Positions 8,919 through 17,025 of a DNA stretch of 64,000 nt are shown here, in pieces. Location of the stretch: contig JAGYWI010000001.1 in NCBI GenBank assembly GCA_018606805.1, positions 1-64,000 on the forward strand. Reading direction: 5' to 3'. A program made the translations under genes and the position numbers. The notes under the pieces were generated by a model. The model did no database searches. It was not told where the DNA came from and saw only the letters and a program-made list of their open reading frames with translations. The stretch is from Candidatus Magnetomicrobium cryptolimnococcus. GTDB taxonomy: Bacteria; Nitrospirota; Thermodesulfovibrionia; Thermodesulfovibrionales; Magnetobacteriaceae. Positions within the stretch are counted from its first letter, which is position 1; every line of letters starts with the position of its first letter.

Positions 8919-10710
8919 TATCTTTTCCCTCTTCTTGCCCTTTCTTATTTGATTTAAAAATAAAGCTACCATCTATAGCAGTTGCATCATACAAATTCAT
9001 ACCAAGTACAAAGTAGTAGTTAATTTCATCAACAGACATATGCCAATCCTTCCCTGCATTGAGAAAATAAAACGATATAATTGATTCCAATTGTTTATAG
9101 TAATTCTTCCCATACTCTTCAAGTTTATTTATTATTTTCGGTAAAAGACCGCATATATCATCTTCTTTCATCTTTAATCCTTTAAGTTGCTTCCTAAATG
9201 GAGTAGAGCTTCTATCTCCACCTTGAATCTGCAAAAGTAACTGAGTCAAAACCCCCATCAAAAACACAGCACGCATTGAATAACTACTAAAGGCATCTGA
9301 AAATGAATTAAAAAATCCATCTATTTTTTCATTTAATTCTAAAGCACTGGGCATAACTCTCTTATCCATTTTAACCTGTTTTCCTCCATTAAAATTTAAA
9401 AGACCAAAATGATTAAAAAATAAAAGACAAACAAAAGACTGTAGAGCAGAGATTTTTATATAGTTATCATTAACAAATCTATCTCTAATATATTCAATAA
9501 ACTTACTAATAACAAAATCATAATTTAATGGTATCTTTTTAAATATCTGTTCAGTAATATTTAAAAACTCTTTTATAGAATTAAAAAAAACACGCAATAC
9601 ATAAAAATTAAACAAAATATCTTTAGTATCTTTTTTTGAAAAAACTATATTTTTAAATATTGAATAATCTTCTGCCATAGATTTGGCGTTAAACATTTCC
9701 ATTAATCTACTTGGATATATGTCTTCTATTAAAAGATTGATTGCAAAACGACTGTTTGATTTTTCATAAAATAGAAAGGTGAATACAAAACTATCATTAC
9801 AGTCTTTTATAATATATAATATATCATCCTCATCACTTAATAGTCGCTTTCTATGTTTTTCATCAATAGCGATTTTTTTTGTACGAAAATCGTTATAAAT
9901 TGTTAACACACCTGTTAGTGCATCTATATTATTAGTTATAGAGCGTGGAATGAGATAGTAGCTAAGTTTGGCAAAACTAAATGCCCCAAGCGTGTCTTCA
10001 AGATACTGCCTTCCCTCATCAATCAATAAAACACACTCTATACATAATGGAAAATTACGCCATCCCTGTTTATCGTCAAAACCACCTGCAACATATCCCG
10101 GTTTATCTAAAGTATAAAACGTATAAGGGCTAGCGTTACCAAACACCTCCTCCCTTTTTCCACATAATGAGCACACACCATCTTTAGTCTTTACTTTCCC
10201 ATACTTGCCCTTAACTCCTTCTATCAAAATATCTTGCATTACATTAAATTCATTCAAGTATTTACCATCAATTAATAAAGTAATTAAAAATGTCTCTTTA
10301 GAATAACTATTGAGCTCTTCTGTTATTTGATTAACAATTGTATTCATATTTTGCACAAAACTATTACCTATCTGTTGTATAGTTACATTGCCAAGCATAC
10401 CTTGTCTACCTTTAAACCAAGGAATAAACCTATTGTCAATAGTTTTTTGTACATTATCCGTTAATTTAGCACTGGGGGTAAAATTTGGTCCATTAGGCGC
10501 CTTTCTTCTGTATAAATACTTTATATAATTCCCCTTCATATCCTCAACATCTACACCATCATACCGCACCTCCCCACTATCTGATTTAAACTTAATAAGG
10601 ATTACTTTATCAACGTTAGGGTCTTGCACCATTATCTCAAGTTCATTAGCAGTGCTCCTTCCCTCACTCTTTAAACTATACAAACCAAGCTCTCGCAGTG
10701 CCTCTATCAT
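8911..10710 (-). CDS. cas8b: Cascade large subunit Cas8b (Csh1 type)
   Basis: 599 aa, usual for Csh1/TM1802-type large subunits. A zinc-finger pair is visible: CSLCGKREEVF (about residue 181) and FPLCIEC (about residue 225). The rest is mostly alpha-helical and very AT-rich. The large subunit recognises the PAM and positions target DNA for Cas3. The ATG directly follows the cas6 stop (TAAATG) with GGGAG upstream. The family is divergent. The assignment rests on the zinc finger, the length and the slot between cas6 and cas7. Confidence 0.92.
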   Translation of the reverse strand: MIEALRELGLYSLKSEGRSTANELEIMVQDPNVDKVILIKFKSDSGEVRYDGVDVEDMKGNYIKYLYRRKAPNGPNFTPSAKLTDNVQKTIDNRFIPWFKGRQGMLGNVTIQQIGNSFVQNMNTIVNQITEELNSYSKETFLITLLIDGKYLNEFNVMQDILIEGVKGKYGKVKTKDGVCSLCGKREEVFGNASPYTFYTLDKPGYVAGGFDDKQGWRNFPLCIECVLLIDEGRQYLEDTLGAFSFAKLSYYLIPRSITNNIDALTGVLTIYNDFRTKKIAIDEKHRKRLLSDEDDILYIIKDCNDSFVFTFLFYEKSNSRFAINLLIEDIYPSRLMEMFNAKSMAEDYSIFKNIVFSKKDTKDILFNFYVLRVFFNSIKEFLNITEQIFKKIPLNYDFVISKFIEYIRDRFVNDNYIKISALQSFVCLLFFNHFGLLNFNGGKQVKMDKRVMPSALELNEKIDGFFNSFSDAFSSYSMRAVFLMGVLTQLLLQIQGGDRSSTPFRKQLKGLKMKEDDICGLLPKIINKLEEYGKNYYKQLESIISFYFLNAGKDWHMSVDEINYYFVLGMNLYDATAIDGSFIFKSNKKGQEEGKDNE

Positions 10711-11466
10711 TTAATCTCCCATAAACCTCTTATTACCGCACAGTTCAAAGCACCCAAACCCTTGAGAGTTCTTACTACCAATCCCAGCATCATATGCAAG
10801 CCCAATTAATTCCCTATCCCCCTTTAACCTATACTTTCCCATCCATGCCTTTGTAACAAACCCCTTGTACTTGACTACCTTTTCATGATTTTTTGATACA
10901 TTCACAGGCTCTATTTCAAACCGTGAGTAATCTGGGTCCCTATGATAATATGCAATATACTTCTTAATTATATTATCTTGTATCTGCTTGGTAAACTCTT
11001 TTTCAAATGGACTATAATAATACGTTTTACTTATACCTTCATAATTTTTAAATGTACTATACACAGTAACTGGTGAAACCATGTAAACGCTTACCTCTGA
11101 TAACATGTCTGGTTTACTGTATACATCTACCGTATCCACATACAAAGTATTCGAACCTAACATTACAGTTCTTTTTTTCAAAACATTATCCGAAAAACTT
11201 TGCAGTATCGGCTCAACCGGCGACGACACAGTTAAATAACAAGGCGTTGCCATGTACATAGATTCGTTAACAATTTTATACTTGCCAACAAGCCTCGAAA
11301 ACGTAAATAGCTTAAAAACCCTCTTTTCATATAAAAAGCCCTTATTGTGTATAAAATCACTTACAGAACAGTCTAAATTGCCATATATAAACCCCTGAAT
11401 CTGATAATTATAGTCTATTGGCAATACAACTATCTTTTTTGAATCAAAAGTAAATGTTATTCTCAT
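10711..11466 (-). CDS. cas6: crRNA-processing endoribonuclease Cas6
   Basis: 251 aa. Tandem ferredoxin-like RAMP with the C-terminal glycine-rich loop GIGSKNSQGFGCFEL that defines Cas6. The N-terminus (MRITFTFDSKKIVVLPIDYNY) and a following YLFTFS-like strand (FKLFTFSRL) also fit. It cuts the pre-crRNA within each repeat to leave the ATTGAAAC handle seen in the array. First gene of the operon, preceded by a plausible promoter at 11504-11532 and an AGGA site. The catalytic His cannot be fixed by eye. Confidence 0.93.
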   Translation of the reverse strand: MRITFTFDSKKIVVLPIDYNYQIQGFIYGNLDCSVSDFIHNKGFLYEKRVFKLFTFSRLVGKYKIVNESMYMATPCYLTVSSPVEPILQSFSDNVLKKRTVMLGSNTLYVDTVDVYSKPDMLSEVSVYMVSPVTVYSTFKNYEGISKTYYYSPFEKEFTKQIQDNIIKKYIAYYHRDPDYSRFEIEPVNVSKNHEKVVKYKGFVTKAWMGKYRLKGDRELIGLAYDAGIGSKNSQGFGCFELCGNKRFMGD

Positions 11467-11503
11467 TTTTCAAATTCCTATTAATCCAAATAGTATTTTT
11501 TTT

Positions 11504-11532
11504 ATATTAAAGCCATTAAATAGAAATGTAAA
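11504..11532 (-). promoter_or_regulatory. Putative cas operon promoter
   Basis: On the minus strand, TTTACA (11527-11532) and TAATAT (11504-11509) are separated by exactly 17 nt, about 38 nt upstream of the cas6 ATG. The -35 matches consensus at five of six positions, the -10 at four of six. Upstream, a perfect 9-bp inverted repeat (GGCTTTTTT 11572-11580 and its complement 11589-11597) lies in the 260-nt gap shared with the divergent hydrolase gene and could be an operator. Confidence 0.5.
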
Positions 11533-11726
11533 GACCCAAAATGCCATGCAAAATTAAAGATTTTTAATATTGGCTTTTTTGGACATATAAAAAAGCCTCC
11601 TGTATACCCAACTATATGACAAAAATGCCTTGAAGTAAATTATTTTTAAATTTTTATAATCCAGTTGTTTTATTTAAGGAAAATATTTTGTATACTATAT
11701 TTTATCCCAAAAAACGGGAGGACTGA

Positions 11727-12566
11727 ATGCTTATTAAATGTTGGGGAACACGAGGCTCCATACCGGTGTCAGGTCGCCAGTATATAAAGTACGGCGGCAG
11801 CACGACGTGTTTTGAAATAAACACTAAGGATGGAGAACTCATAATAATAGATGCAGGTTCTGGAATAAGAGAACTTGGTATAAAGGTGGCTGAGAATAAC
11901 CACTCAAAGATTAACTTGCTCCTAACCCATGCACACTGGGACCATATAATGGGCTTCCCTTTCTTCAGACCAATCTACACACCAGGTACCAACATAGCCG
12001 TCTTTGGCTGCTCCTTTACAAATAACTCCATCAAAGAAGTACTCGCCAATACAATGACTAAACCACACTTTCCCGTTAACTTTCAAGACATAAGAGCAAC
12101 CTTTACCTACAATAACGTCTGCGACAAGATATTTCAAATAGGCAACATTACAGTTGCAACCATACACCTAAGCCACCCTAACCAAGGCCTTTCTTTTAAA
12201 CTAACAGAAGATGATAAAAGCTTCGTATTCATGACCGATAACGAATTGACCTTTAGACACATAGGAGGCCTTGATTACAACGATTATTTAGAATTTATAA
12301 AAGGCGCCGATATACTAATGCACGACTCCGAATATACACAATCAGACTATACCATAAAAAAAGCATGGGGACACTCCGTTTACAATGACTCCCTAAGACT
12401 TGCCCTTGAAAGCGGAGTTAAACAATTTGGCCTTATTCACCATAACCAAGAAAGAAGCGACGATATGATAGACGAAATCGTCAATGACTGCAAACAAATA
12501 ATAAACGAACACGGCTCAACACTTGATTGCTTTGCCGTCTACGAAGGTATGGAAATTGAACTTTAA
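11727..12566 (+). CDS. Metallo-beta-lactamase-fold hydrolase
   Basis: 279 aa. Motifs of the MBL fold are clear: TRGSIPVSG near the start, the metal site THAHWDH, FMTDNE, and HHNQERSDD near the C-terminus. The family includes PhnP-like phosphodiesterases and RNase Z-like enzymes, so a phosphodiester substrate is possible but not shown. No signal peptide, so cytoplasmic. GGGAGGA lies 4 nt before the ATG. It is divergent from cas6 and followed by two tRNA genes. A role linked to CRISPR is not supported beyond adjacency. Confidence 0.85.
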   Translation: MLIKCWGTRGSIPVSGRQYIKYGGSTTCFEINTKDGELIIIDAGSGIRELGIKVAENNHSKINLLLTHAHWDHIMGFPFFRPIYTPGTNIAVFGCSFTNNSIKEVLANTMTKPHFPVNFQDIRATFTYNNVCDKIFQIGNITVATIHLSHPNQGLSFKLTEDDKSFVFMTDNELTFRHIGGLDYNDYLEFIKGADILMHDSEYTQSDYTIKKAWGHSVYNDSLRLALESGVKQFGLIHHNQERSDDMIDEIVNDCKQIINEHGSTLDCFAVYEGMEIEL

Positions 12567-12611
12567 AAGAAACGACAATACAAAAATTTCTGAAGTGTAA
12601 TCATTTTGTGC

Positions 12612-12640
12612 TTGCATTTTTAAATAAAATTTAATATAAT
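12612..12640 (+). promoter_or_regulatory. Putative tRNA promoter
   Basis: TTGCAT (12612-12617) and a perfect TATAAT (12635-12640) with a 17-nt spacer. The expected start lies about 14 nt before the tRNA-Pro gene at 12661. The two tRNAs are 27 nt apart and are probably one transcript. Confidence 0.65.
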
Positions 12641-12660
12641 TTAAGGATGGTCTTGGCAAT

Positions 12661-12734
12661 CGGGGCGTAGCGCAGTCTGGTAGCGCACCTGCCTTGGGAG
12701 CAGGGGGCCGGAGGTTCGAATCCTCTCGCCCCGA
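12661..12734 (+). tRNA. tRNA-Pro (anticodon TGG)
   Basis: Complete cloverleaf. Acceptor arms CGGGGCG and CGCCCCG, discriminator A, anticodon stem CCTGC/GCAGG with the TGG anticodon at 12695-12697, and the T-loop GGTTCGAAT. CCA is not encoded. Confidence 0.97.
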
Positions 12735-12761
12735 TTTATGTTAGCTTATAAACTTACAACT

Positions 12762-12835
12762 GCGCCTGTAGCTCAGCAGGAAAGAGCAACTGCCTTCTAA
12801 GCAGTGGGCCAGGGGTTCGAATCCCTTCAGGCGCG
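12762..12835 (+). tRNA. tRNA-Arg (anticodon TCT)
   Basis: Complete cloverleaf. Acceptor arms GCGCCTG and CAGGCGC, discriminator G, anticodon stem ACTGC/GCAGT with TCT at 12796-12798, and the T-loop GGTTCGAAT. It reads AGA codons. CCA is not encoded. Confidence 0.97.
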
Positions 12836-12923
12836 TATTCTTCTTCCTACTTTAAAATGCTTGAAAAAGATAAAAAATCAATACCGTTTGGCATAATATT
12901 GATTGAATAAAGTTTCACAAATT

Positions 12924-13045
12924 TATAGCATATTTCGATTTTGATAAGAACACAAAGTGTAGATAATAAAAATAGGCCTGCCCCTACAATACATGTATTT
13001 TTGTAGGGGCGAACATAGGGGCAACCCCCTGCTTTGCAACTATAA
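12924..13045 (+). repeat. Dispersed MITE-like repeat, copy A
   Basis: Begins ATAGCATATTTCGATT, shares CACAAAGTGTAGATAATAA with copies at 49760 and 53228, and contains the core TGTAGGGGCGAACATAGGGG. The right end (TGCAACTATA, near 13036-13045) looks like a decayed inverted end. It lies in a 588-nt gene-free gap (12836-13423) after the tRNAs. Confidence 0.65.
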
Positions 13046-13098
13046 TTATTGCCGTAAAGCCTCTGCGCTAGATCCAAAAGAGTTAGAGAGGGGGTTTT

Positions 13099-13196
13099 AA
13101 AGGGGGAGATATTTTTCCTCCCCCTTTTAGCGCCAAATCTGCAATGGAAAGACAACCCCCGTTCTTTTTGGGGGGTTATCTTTCCATTGCAGATTT
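13099..13196. repeat. Two long inverted repeats in the gap after the tRNAs
   Basis: The first stem pairs AAAGGGGGAG (13099-13108) with CTCCCCCTTT (13118-13127). The second is exceptional: 13135-13160 pairs with 13171-13196, 26 bp with one mismatch and a 10-nt loop. There is no poly-T tract right after it, so it is not a standard terminator. Short open frames across it lack a ribosome site and are not genes. Confidence 0.8.
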
Positions 13197-13273
13197 ACTC
13201 GTTATGCCTGCACAAGTCTTGGAAAAAAAAGTATATCCTGCCACAGTGTACAACATTTAGCACTTATTGTCAG

Positions 13274-13390
13274 GACAAAAGTTTTAGGAAGTGCGTAGGC
13301 GCACTCCCGTAAGGGGTGCGGGGGGATAACAGGGAGGTACGCCTCCGCACCCCTTTTGCCTAAAAGGGTTTCCCCCCGCTCTTTCATCTT
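13274..13390 (-). repeat. Dispersed GC-rich hairpin repeat (3' of the dsr operon)
   Basis: Contains GTGCGTAGGCGCACTCCC and an 11-bp stem AAGGGGTGCGG whose arms lie at about 13311 and 13356. It lies just past the 3' end of the minus-strand cytochrome gene. Relatives occur at 26480, 29421, 39407, 49651 and 62299. A probable transcription-end structure that has spread as a repeat. Confidence 0.65.
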
Positions 13391-13423
13391 TTACATATTA
13401 AAGGATTTCCCGCACAAATTACA

Positions 13424-13960
13424 TTATTTTATTTTTCTAACACCGACATTTTTATGGCACTTATTACAAAATGCCTGAGCTTGTTGATGACAGCCTAAAC
13501 ACTGATTAATATTCACATTAGCAAAGATTATAGCATCATCGTGATTGAAAACCCATGTTTCAAGTGGATAGTGTTTCATAGGCGGCTCGTCTGGTGCTCT
13601 AAGAGATGGAGAGAGTTCAAGCTTTAAAAATTCCTTCTGTGATTTATCAATTACAATATTTTTGACACCAACATATTCATGACACCTGTTACAGAATGTC
13701 TCTGGATCGCTATGACACACAATACAGTTAGATAAGGTTACTTCACCTGAGTTAAACTTATCCATGTGAACATTCCGCCATTCCTTAATAGGTCTGTGCC
13801 AGTAAGGGATAAGATCAATGATTTCCTGTGATTCAAAAGCCTTAATATTCTCATCTGTCATTACGGGGTTTTCTACTTCAACACAACCCGTGTTAAACAC
13901 TGGGATTAATAGTAACAACAAAATTAGCTTAACGAAATTTCCTCTAATCATAGCTACCAT
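13424..13960 (-). CDS. Tetrahaem c-type cytochrome lipoprotein (DsrJ-like position)
   Basis: 178 aa. The N-terminal hydrophobic segment ends in LIPVFNTGC, a lipobox, so the protein is probably lipid-anchored and exported. Four CxxCH haem motifs are visible: CIVCH, CNRCH, CLGCH and CNKCH, arranged as two similar halves. It overlaps the dsrK stop (TAATG) and so is translationally coupled to it. In canonical dsrMKJOP operons this slot is DsrJ, normally a trihaem protein. Here there are four motifs and a lipobox, and no dsrO or dsrP follows. It likely passes electrons between periplasmic carriers and DsrMK. The name DsrJ is not assigned. Confidence 0.85.
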   Translation of the reverse strand: MVAMIRGNFVKLILLLLLIPVFNTGCVEVENPVMTDENIKAFESQEIIDLIPYWHRPIKEWRNVHMDKFNSGEVTLSNCIVCHSDPETFCNRCHEYVGVKNIVIDKSQKEFLKLELSPSLRAPDEPPMKHYPLETWVFNHDDAIIFANVNINQCLGCHQQAQAFCNKCHKNVGVRKIK

Positions 13961-15558
13961 TATACTCCCTCCTTAGCACCAAGTACTATAGCCCTACCAA
14001 CAAGTTGATGAATACCGCCAACTTCTTCCATAGGATAACCGTACGTGGGGAACATTTTACTTAATTGTGCCTTACATATTGCGCAGATAAGGGCTATGAA
14101 GTTAACCCCATGAGCTTGTTTAGCAGCCGTATAAGCTTGCATTCTAGGAATTGCACCTTTAACTCTTGTTGGAAGCATATCATCGCCAAGGAGTCCCTGA
14201 CCAGCACCACAACAGAATGTCCTCTCCCTTATAGTATCTTCTGGCATATCTTGGAACTTATCACAGACGTACCTTATAACAGCACGAGGGATTTCAAATT
14301 GTCCATACTCAGTACCGCCCATTTCCATACCTCTTGCTATCTGACAAGAATCGTGCATTGTTACAATAAACTCATCATTAGCGCTCTTATCAATCTTAAG
14401 GGCTCCACGCTTTAGTAGATTCAATGTAAACTCGCATATATGCTCAGGTATTGGATAGCGCTGATCAAGCCAATCAAAAGGTCCCCACATTGTATTACTA
14501 TAGCTTGACAGTATCCTCCACATATGCCCACACTCACCACCGACAACCCTTTTGACTTTAAGGTCTTTAGCTGCCTGCCATATGCGTTTGTTAATCTTCT
14601 TCATATGCTCGTAGTTGTGGATAAATAAACCGAAGTTACCACCTTCTGAGGCATAGGTACTCATAGTCCAGCTAATGCCGGCCTGATGGAATACCTTAGC
14701 GTAGCCATACAGGGATTCAATATGTGGAGAGGCAAAAAAGTCAGCCGATGGGGTTACAAATAGTATCTCAGCGCCTTCTTCATCAATAGGTATACGGATA
14801 TTATCAATACCGGTTTCCTCTTGCAGATCGCTTTCAACAAACTCAAGGGCGTTTATTACTGCGTTTTTCTGCATACCAAGGTTATTACCCATAGTCTGAG
14901 CGTTATTTATTATCTGATGGAGATATTTTTGAACAAGCCCAACGCTATTTAGAATCTCTCTAGCTGCCATAGTAACTTCAGCGGTATCTATTCCGTAGGG
15001 GCAAAACACCGAACACCTGCGGCATTCTGAGCATTGGTAAAAATATGTATACCACATATTAAGCAGTTCAAGGGATAGCTCCTCACCTTTAACCATCCAA
15101 TTACCAAAGAGCTGACCAGGTACTGTAAAGTAGCGACGGTAGACCTTACGCATAAGCTCTTGTCTTGCCATTGGCATATTATTGGCATCCCCAGTACCGA
15201 TGTAGTAAGGGCACTTATCAGCACAAGCTCCGCACTTGACGCAAATATCCATAAATACGCGCACGGATTTGTACTTTTTAAGCATTTCATCCATCTTTCT
15301 AAGAAAAACTTCCTTCCAGTTATCTACTAATCCGTCCGTGGGGTAGCCCAAGTTTGCCAAAAGTTTCTTATCAGTCAGGAGTTGTGGTTTAATGTGAGCA
15401 AAACACTTATCCACTGGTTCTGTAGGAAGAATAATTTCACCGGTCAACTCGACCGTCTGATAGTCAATCTTATCGTATTTGAGCATTGCCTGAATCTTAT
15501 CATTATCAGTCGTTGCTGCAGCACCAGCAGTTACTGTCTGAGCTTCTTTATCAGCCAT
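13960..15558 (-). CDS. dsrK: DsrK, HdrD-like iron-sulfur subunit
   Basis: 532 aa. Two ferredoxin-type clusters are visible: CVKCGACADKCPYY and CSECRRCSVFCPYG. The C-terminal CCG-type region shows HDSCQIARG and FCCGAGQGLLGDD, which bind the catalytic [4Fe-4S] cluster in the HdrD/DsrK family. DsrK faces the cytoplasm and is thought to reduce the DsrC trisulfide with electrons from DsrM. Its start overlaps dsrM by 8 nt, with a good GGAGG site. dsrC lies two genes upstream, consistent with this partner. The region before the first cluster (about 100 residues) is typical of DsrK. Confidence 0.93.
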   Translation of the reverse strand: MADKEAQTVTAGAAATTDNDKIQAMLKYDKIDYQTVELTGEIILPTEPVDKCFAHIKPQLLTDKKLLANLGYPTDGLVDNWKEVFLRKMDEMLKKYKSVRVFMDICVKCGACADKCPYYIGTGDANNMPMARQELMRKVYRRYFTVPGQLFGNWMVKGEELSLELLNMWYTYFYQCSECRRCSVFCPYGIDTAEVTMAAREILNSVGLVQKYLHQIINNAQTMGNNLGMQKNAVINALEFVESDLQEETGIDNIRIPIDEEGAEILFVTPSADFFASPHIESLYGYAKVFHQAGISWTMSTYASEGGNFGLFIHNYEHMKKINKRIWQAAKDLKVKRVVGGECGHMWRILSSYSNTMWGPFDWLDQRYPIPEHICEFTLNLLKRGALKIDKSANDEFIVTMHDSCQIARGMEMGGTEYGQFEIPRAVIRYVCDKFQDMPEDTIRERTFCCGAGQGLLGDDMLPTRVKGAIPRMQAYTAAKQAHGVNFIALICAICKAQLSKMFPTYGYPMEEVGGIHQLVGRAIVLGAKEGV

Positions 15559-16357
15559 TATTTTGACCTCCTTCCCCGCTTACTGTTAGGTTTCCGGGCT
15601 CTTTATCCCACGGATTAACATATCGCTTAGTTCTTGGATTGTTAACCATATACCGTGTTGGGCTGAAGAAATAGCCCCCCATGTGCATAAGCTTGCTGAA
15701 GGGGAAATATATAAGTAAAATAAATACTAAAATAATGTGGATAGCAAACATATAATTAGCTGGTGCATGAGGTGGATGCAGGGTCAATAGTGAAAATGCA
15801 GTAACAGGGTTCACAAGCTCAAGCATTAATCCCTTAATGCCAACAATATCAGGCCGAAATGGAGCATATCTCATTAGTAATCCAGTAAACACTATACAAA
15901 TCAGCAATAAAAGAACGAAATAGTCAGATAAGGAAGAGACAAAAACCACTTTTTTATCTACAATCCTTCTAATAAGCAAAACTACAAGTGAAAGTAATAA
16001 CACGAAGCCTATAAATATGGCAACATGACTAAACCAAACAACGACATCAGGCACCATCGGCAGGAAATAGCGTAGATGTCTTATACCGGTTACCAATAAG
16101 GTAATATGGAAAATCCAGCCAGCAAAGAACAAAAGTGTAGTACCTTTGGATAGGCTGCGGAAAAAAAGGACATCCCCTGCCATTCTGAAAACAACGCCAC
16201 CAACGTTTACAGGTTGAGGGGTTTGTGGAATTTTCAGTGGTTGAGGGGTTGAATAGTACAGGCTAACTCGGTAGATAAAACCTGCCAAAAACACAAAAAC
16301 GCTCAAATAAAACAAGGAGCTAATTGCTATACTGGTTAAGAAGGTCATGCCTCCCAT
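15551..16357 (-). CDS. dsrM: DsrM, membrane cytochrome b (NarI-like)
   Basis: 268 aa integral membrane protein with about five or six hydrophobic helices and scattered histidines (for example FHITLLVTGIRHLRYF and WFSHVAIF) suited to bind two haem b. It resembles NarI and the DsrM subunit, which links the quinone pool or periplasmic cytochrome to DsrK. At 268 aa it is somewhat shorter than many DsrM proteins. It overlaps dsrK and follows dsrC after a 174-nt gap that holds a strong stem-loop. Confidence 0.88.
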   Translation of the reverse strand: MGGMTFLTSIAISSLFYLSVFVFLAGFIYRVSLYYSTPQPLKIPQTPQPVNVGGVVFRMAGDVLFFRSLSKGTTLLFFAGWIFHITLLVTGIRHLRYFLPMVPDVVVWFSHVAIFIGFVLLLSLVVLLIRRIVDKKVVFVSSLSDYFVLLLLICIVFTGLLMRYAPFRPDIVGIKGLMLELVNPVTAFSLLTLHPPHAPANYMFAIHIILVFILLIYFPFSKLMHMGGYFFSPTRYMVNNPRTKRYVNPWDKEPGNLTVSGEGGQNNG

Positions 16358-16418
16358 TAATAAAATACCCCCTTTATTTTTTTAATTACACAGTTTATAT
16401 TATTTTTTTAGATATAAA

Positions 16419-16443
16419 ACGCCCGGCTTTACTACCCGGGCGT
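16419..16443. terminator. Stem-loop between dsrC and dsrM
   Basis: ACGCCCGG (16419-16426) pairs with CCGGGCGT (16436-16443). T-runs flank both sides (CTTTTTTT on the plus strand, TTTTATAT on the minus strand). It probably makes dsrC more abundant than dsrMK by attenuation or partial termination. Confidence 0.7.
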
Positions 16444-16531
16444 CTTTTTTTAAAACAACCTAACTCTTTTAAAAACAACCTAATGATAACTTGTTTAATT
16501 TAAGGCCTTAACTAACATCCTATGTTAATTA

Positions 16532-16867
16532 TTATACACAACCTGTTGGTTTTGGTAGCCCAGCATAACGACATGCCTGTTTAGCAGGCCCATCCGGAAA
16601 CAACTGGTACAGATACTTAGTGTTACCCTTATCAGCGCCCATAGTCTTTTTGATTTCCTTAACCAATATCTTGATCATAGGGGCTATCTGGTACTGCTCA
16701 TAATAACTTCTCAGAAAGTTGATAACTTCCCAGTGTGCCTCTGTTAAAACCAGGCTATCCTCTTTTGCTAAAAACTCTGCAACATCCTTAGACCACTCAC
16801 CTAAGTTAGTCATATAACCATCTTCGTCAAGTTCAATCTGCTTGCCAGATACTTCGATACTACGCAT
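16532..16867 (-). CDS. dsrC: DsrC, sulfur-carrier protein
   Basis: 111 aa, standard DsrC length. The C-terminal arm CRYAGLPKPTGCV contains both redox cysteines, separated by ten residues with the last at the penultimate position. This separates true DsrC from TusE-like proteins with only one. DsrC carries sulfite-derived sulfur as a trisulfide made by DsrAB, which DsrMK then reduces. AAGGAGG lies 6 nt before the ATG. It is the first gene of the group. dsrAB is not in this window. Confidence 0.97.
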   Translation of the reverse strand: MRSIEVSGKQIELDEDGYMTNLGEWSKDVAEFLAKEDSLVLTEAHWEVINFLRSYYEQYQIAPMIKILVKEIKKTMGADKGNTKYLYQLFPDGPAKQACRYAGLPKPTGCV

Positions 16868-16927
16868 GCTAATCCTCCTTATTTAGTTGTTGTTATATAT
16901 TTATGGGGGAAAAATCCCTTTTTTATT

Positions 16928-16961
16928 ATATTAGTTTTTGTTTAGTATTAAAAACTAATAT
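16928..16961. promoter_or_regulatory. 12-bp perfect inverted repeat upstream of dsrC
   Basis: ATATTAGTTTTT (16928-16939) and its complement (16950-16961) with a 10-nt loop lie between dsrC and the zinc-ribbon gene. Fully AT-rich, so it could be an operator or a weak terminator. No function is proven. Confidence 0.45.
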
Positions 16962-17025
16962 AGATTATGTATTATCGTCAAATTATTTATATTTATAACT
17001 TAATAACAAAATACTATATAGTTTA

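Noticed and set aside
11727-12566. The MBL-fold gene as part of the CRISPR system.
   Set aside because: It is divergent and in its own transcription unit, with no domain linked to CRISPR.
12847-13387. Short minus-strand open frames of 102 and 61 aa.
   Set aside because: They lie on the MITE-like repeat and the hairpin repeats, with no ribosome site.
13424-13960. Naming the cytochrome DsrJ.
   Set aside because: It has four haem motifs and a lipobox; DsrJ is normally trihaem. Position alone is not enough.
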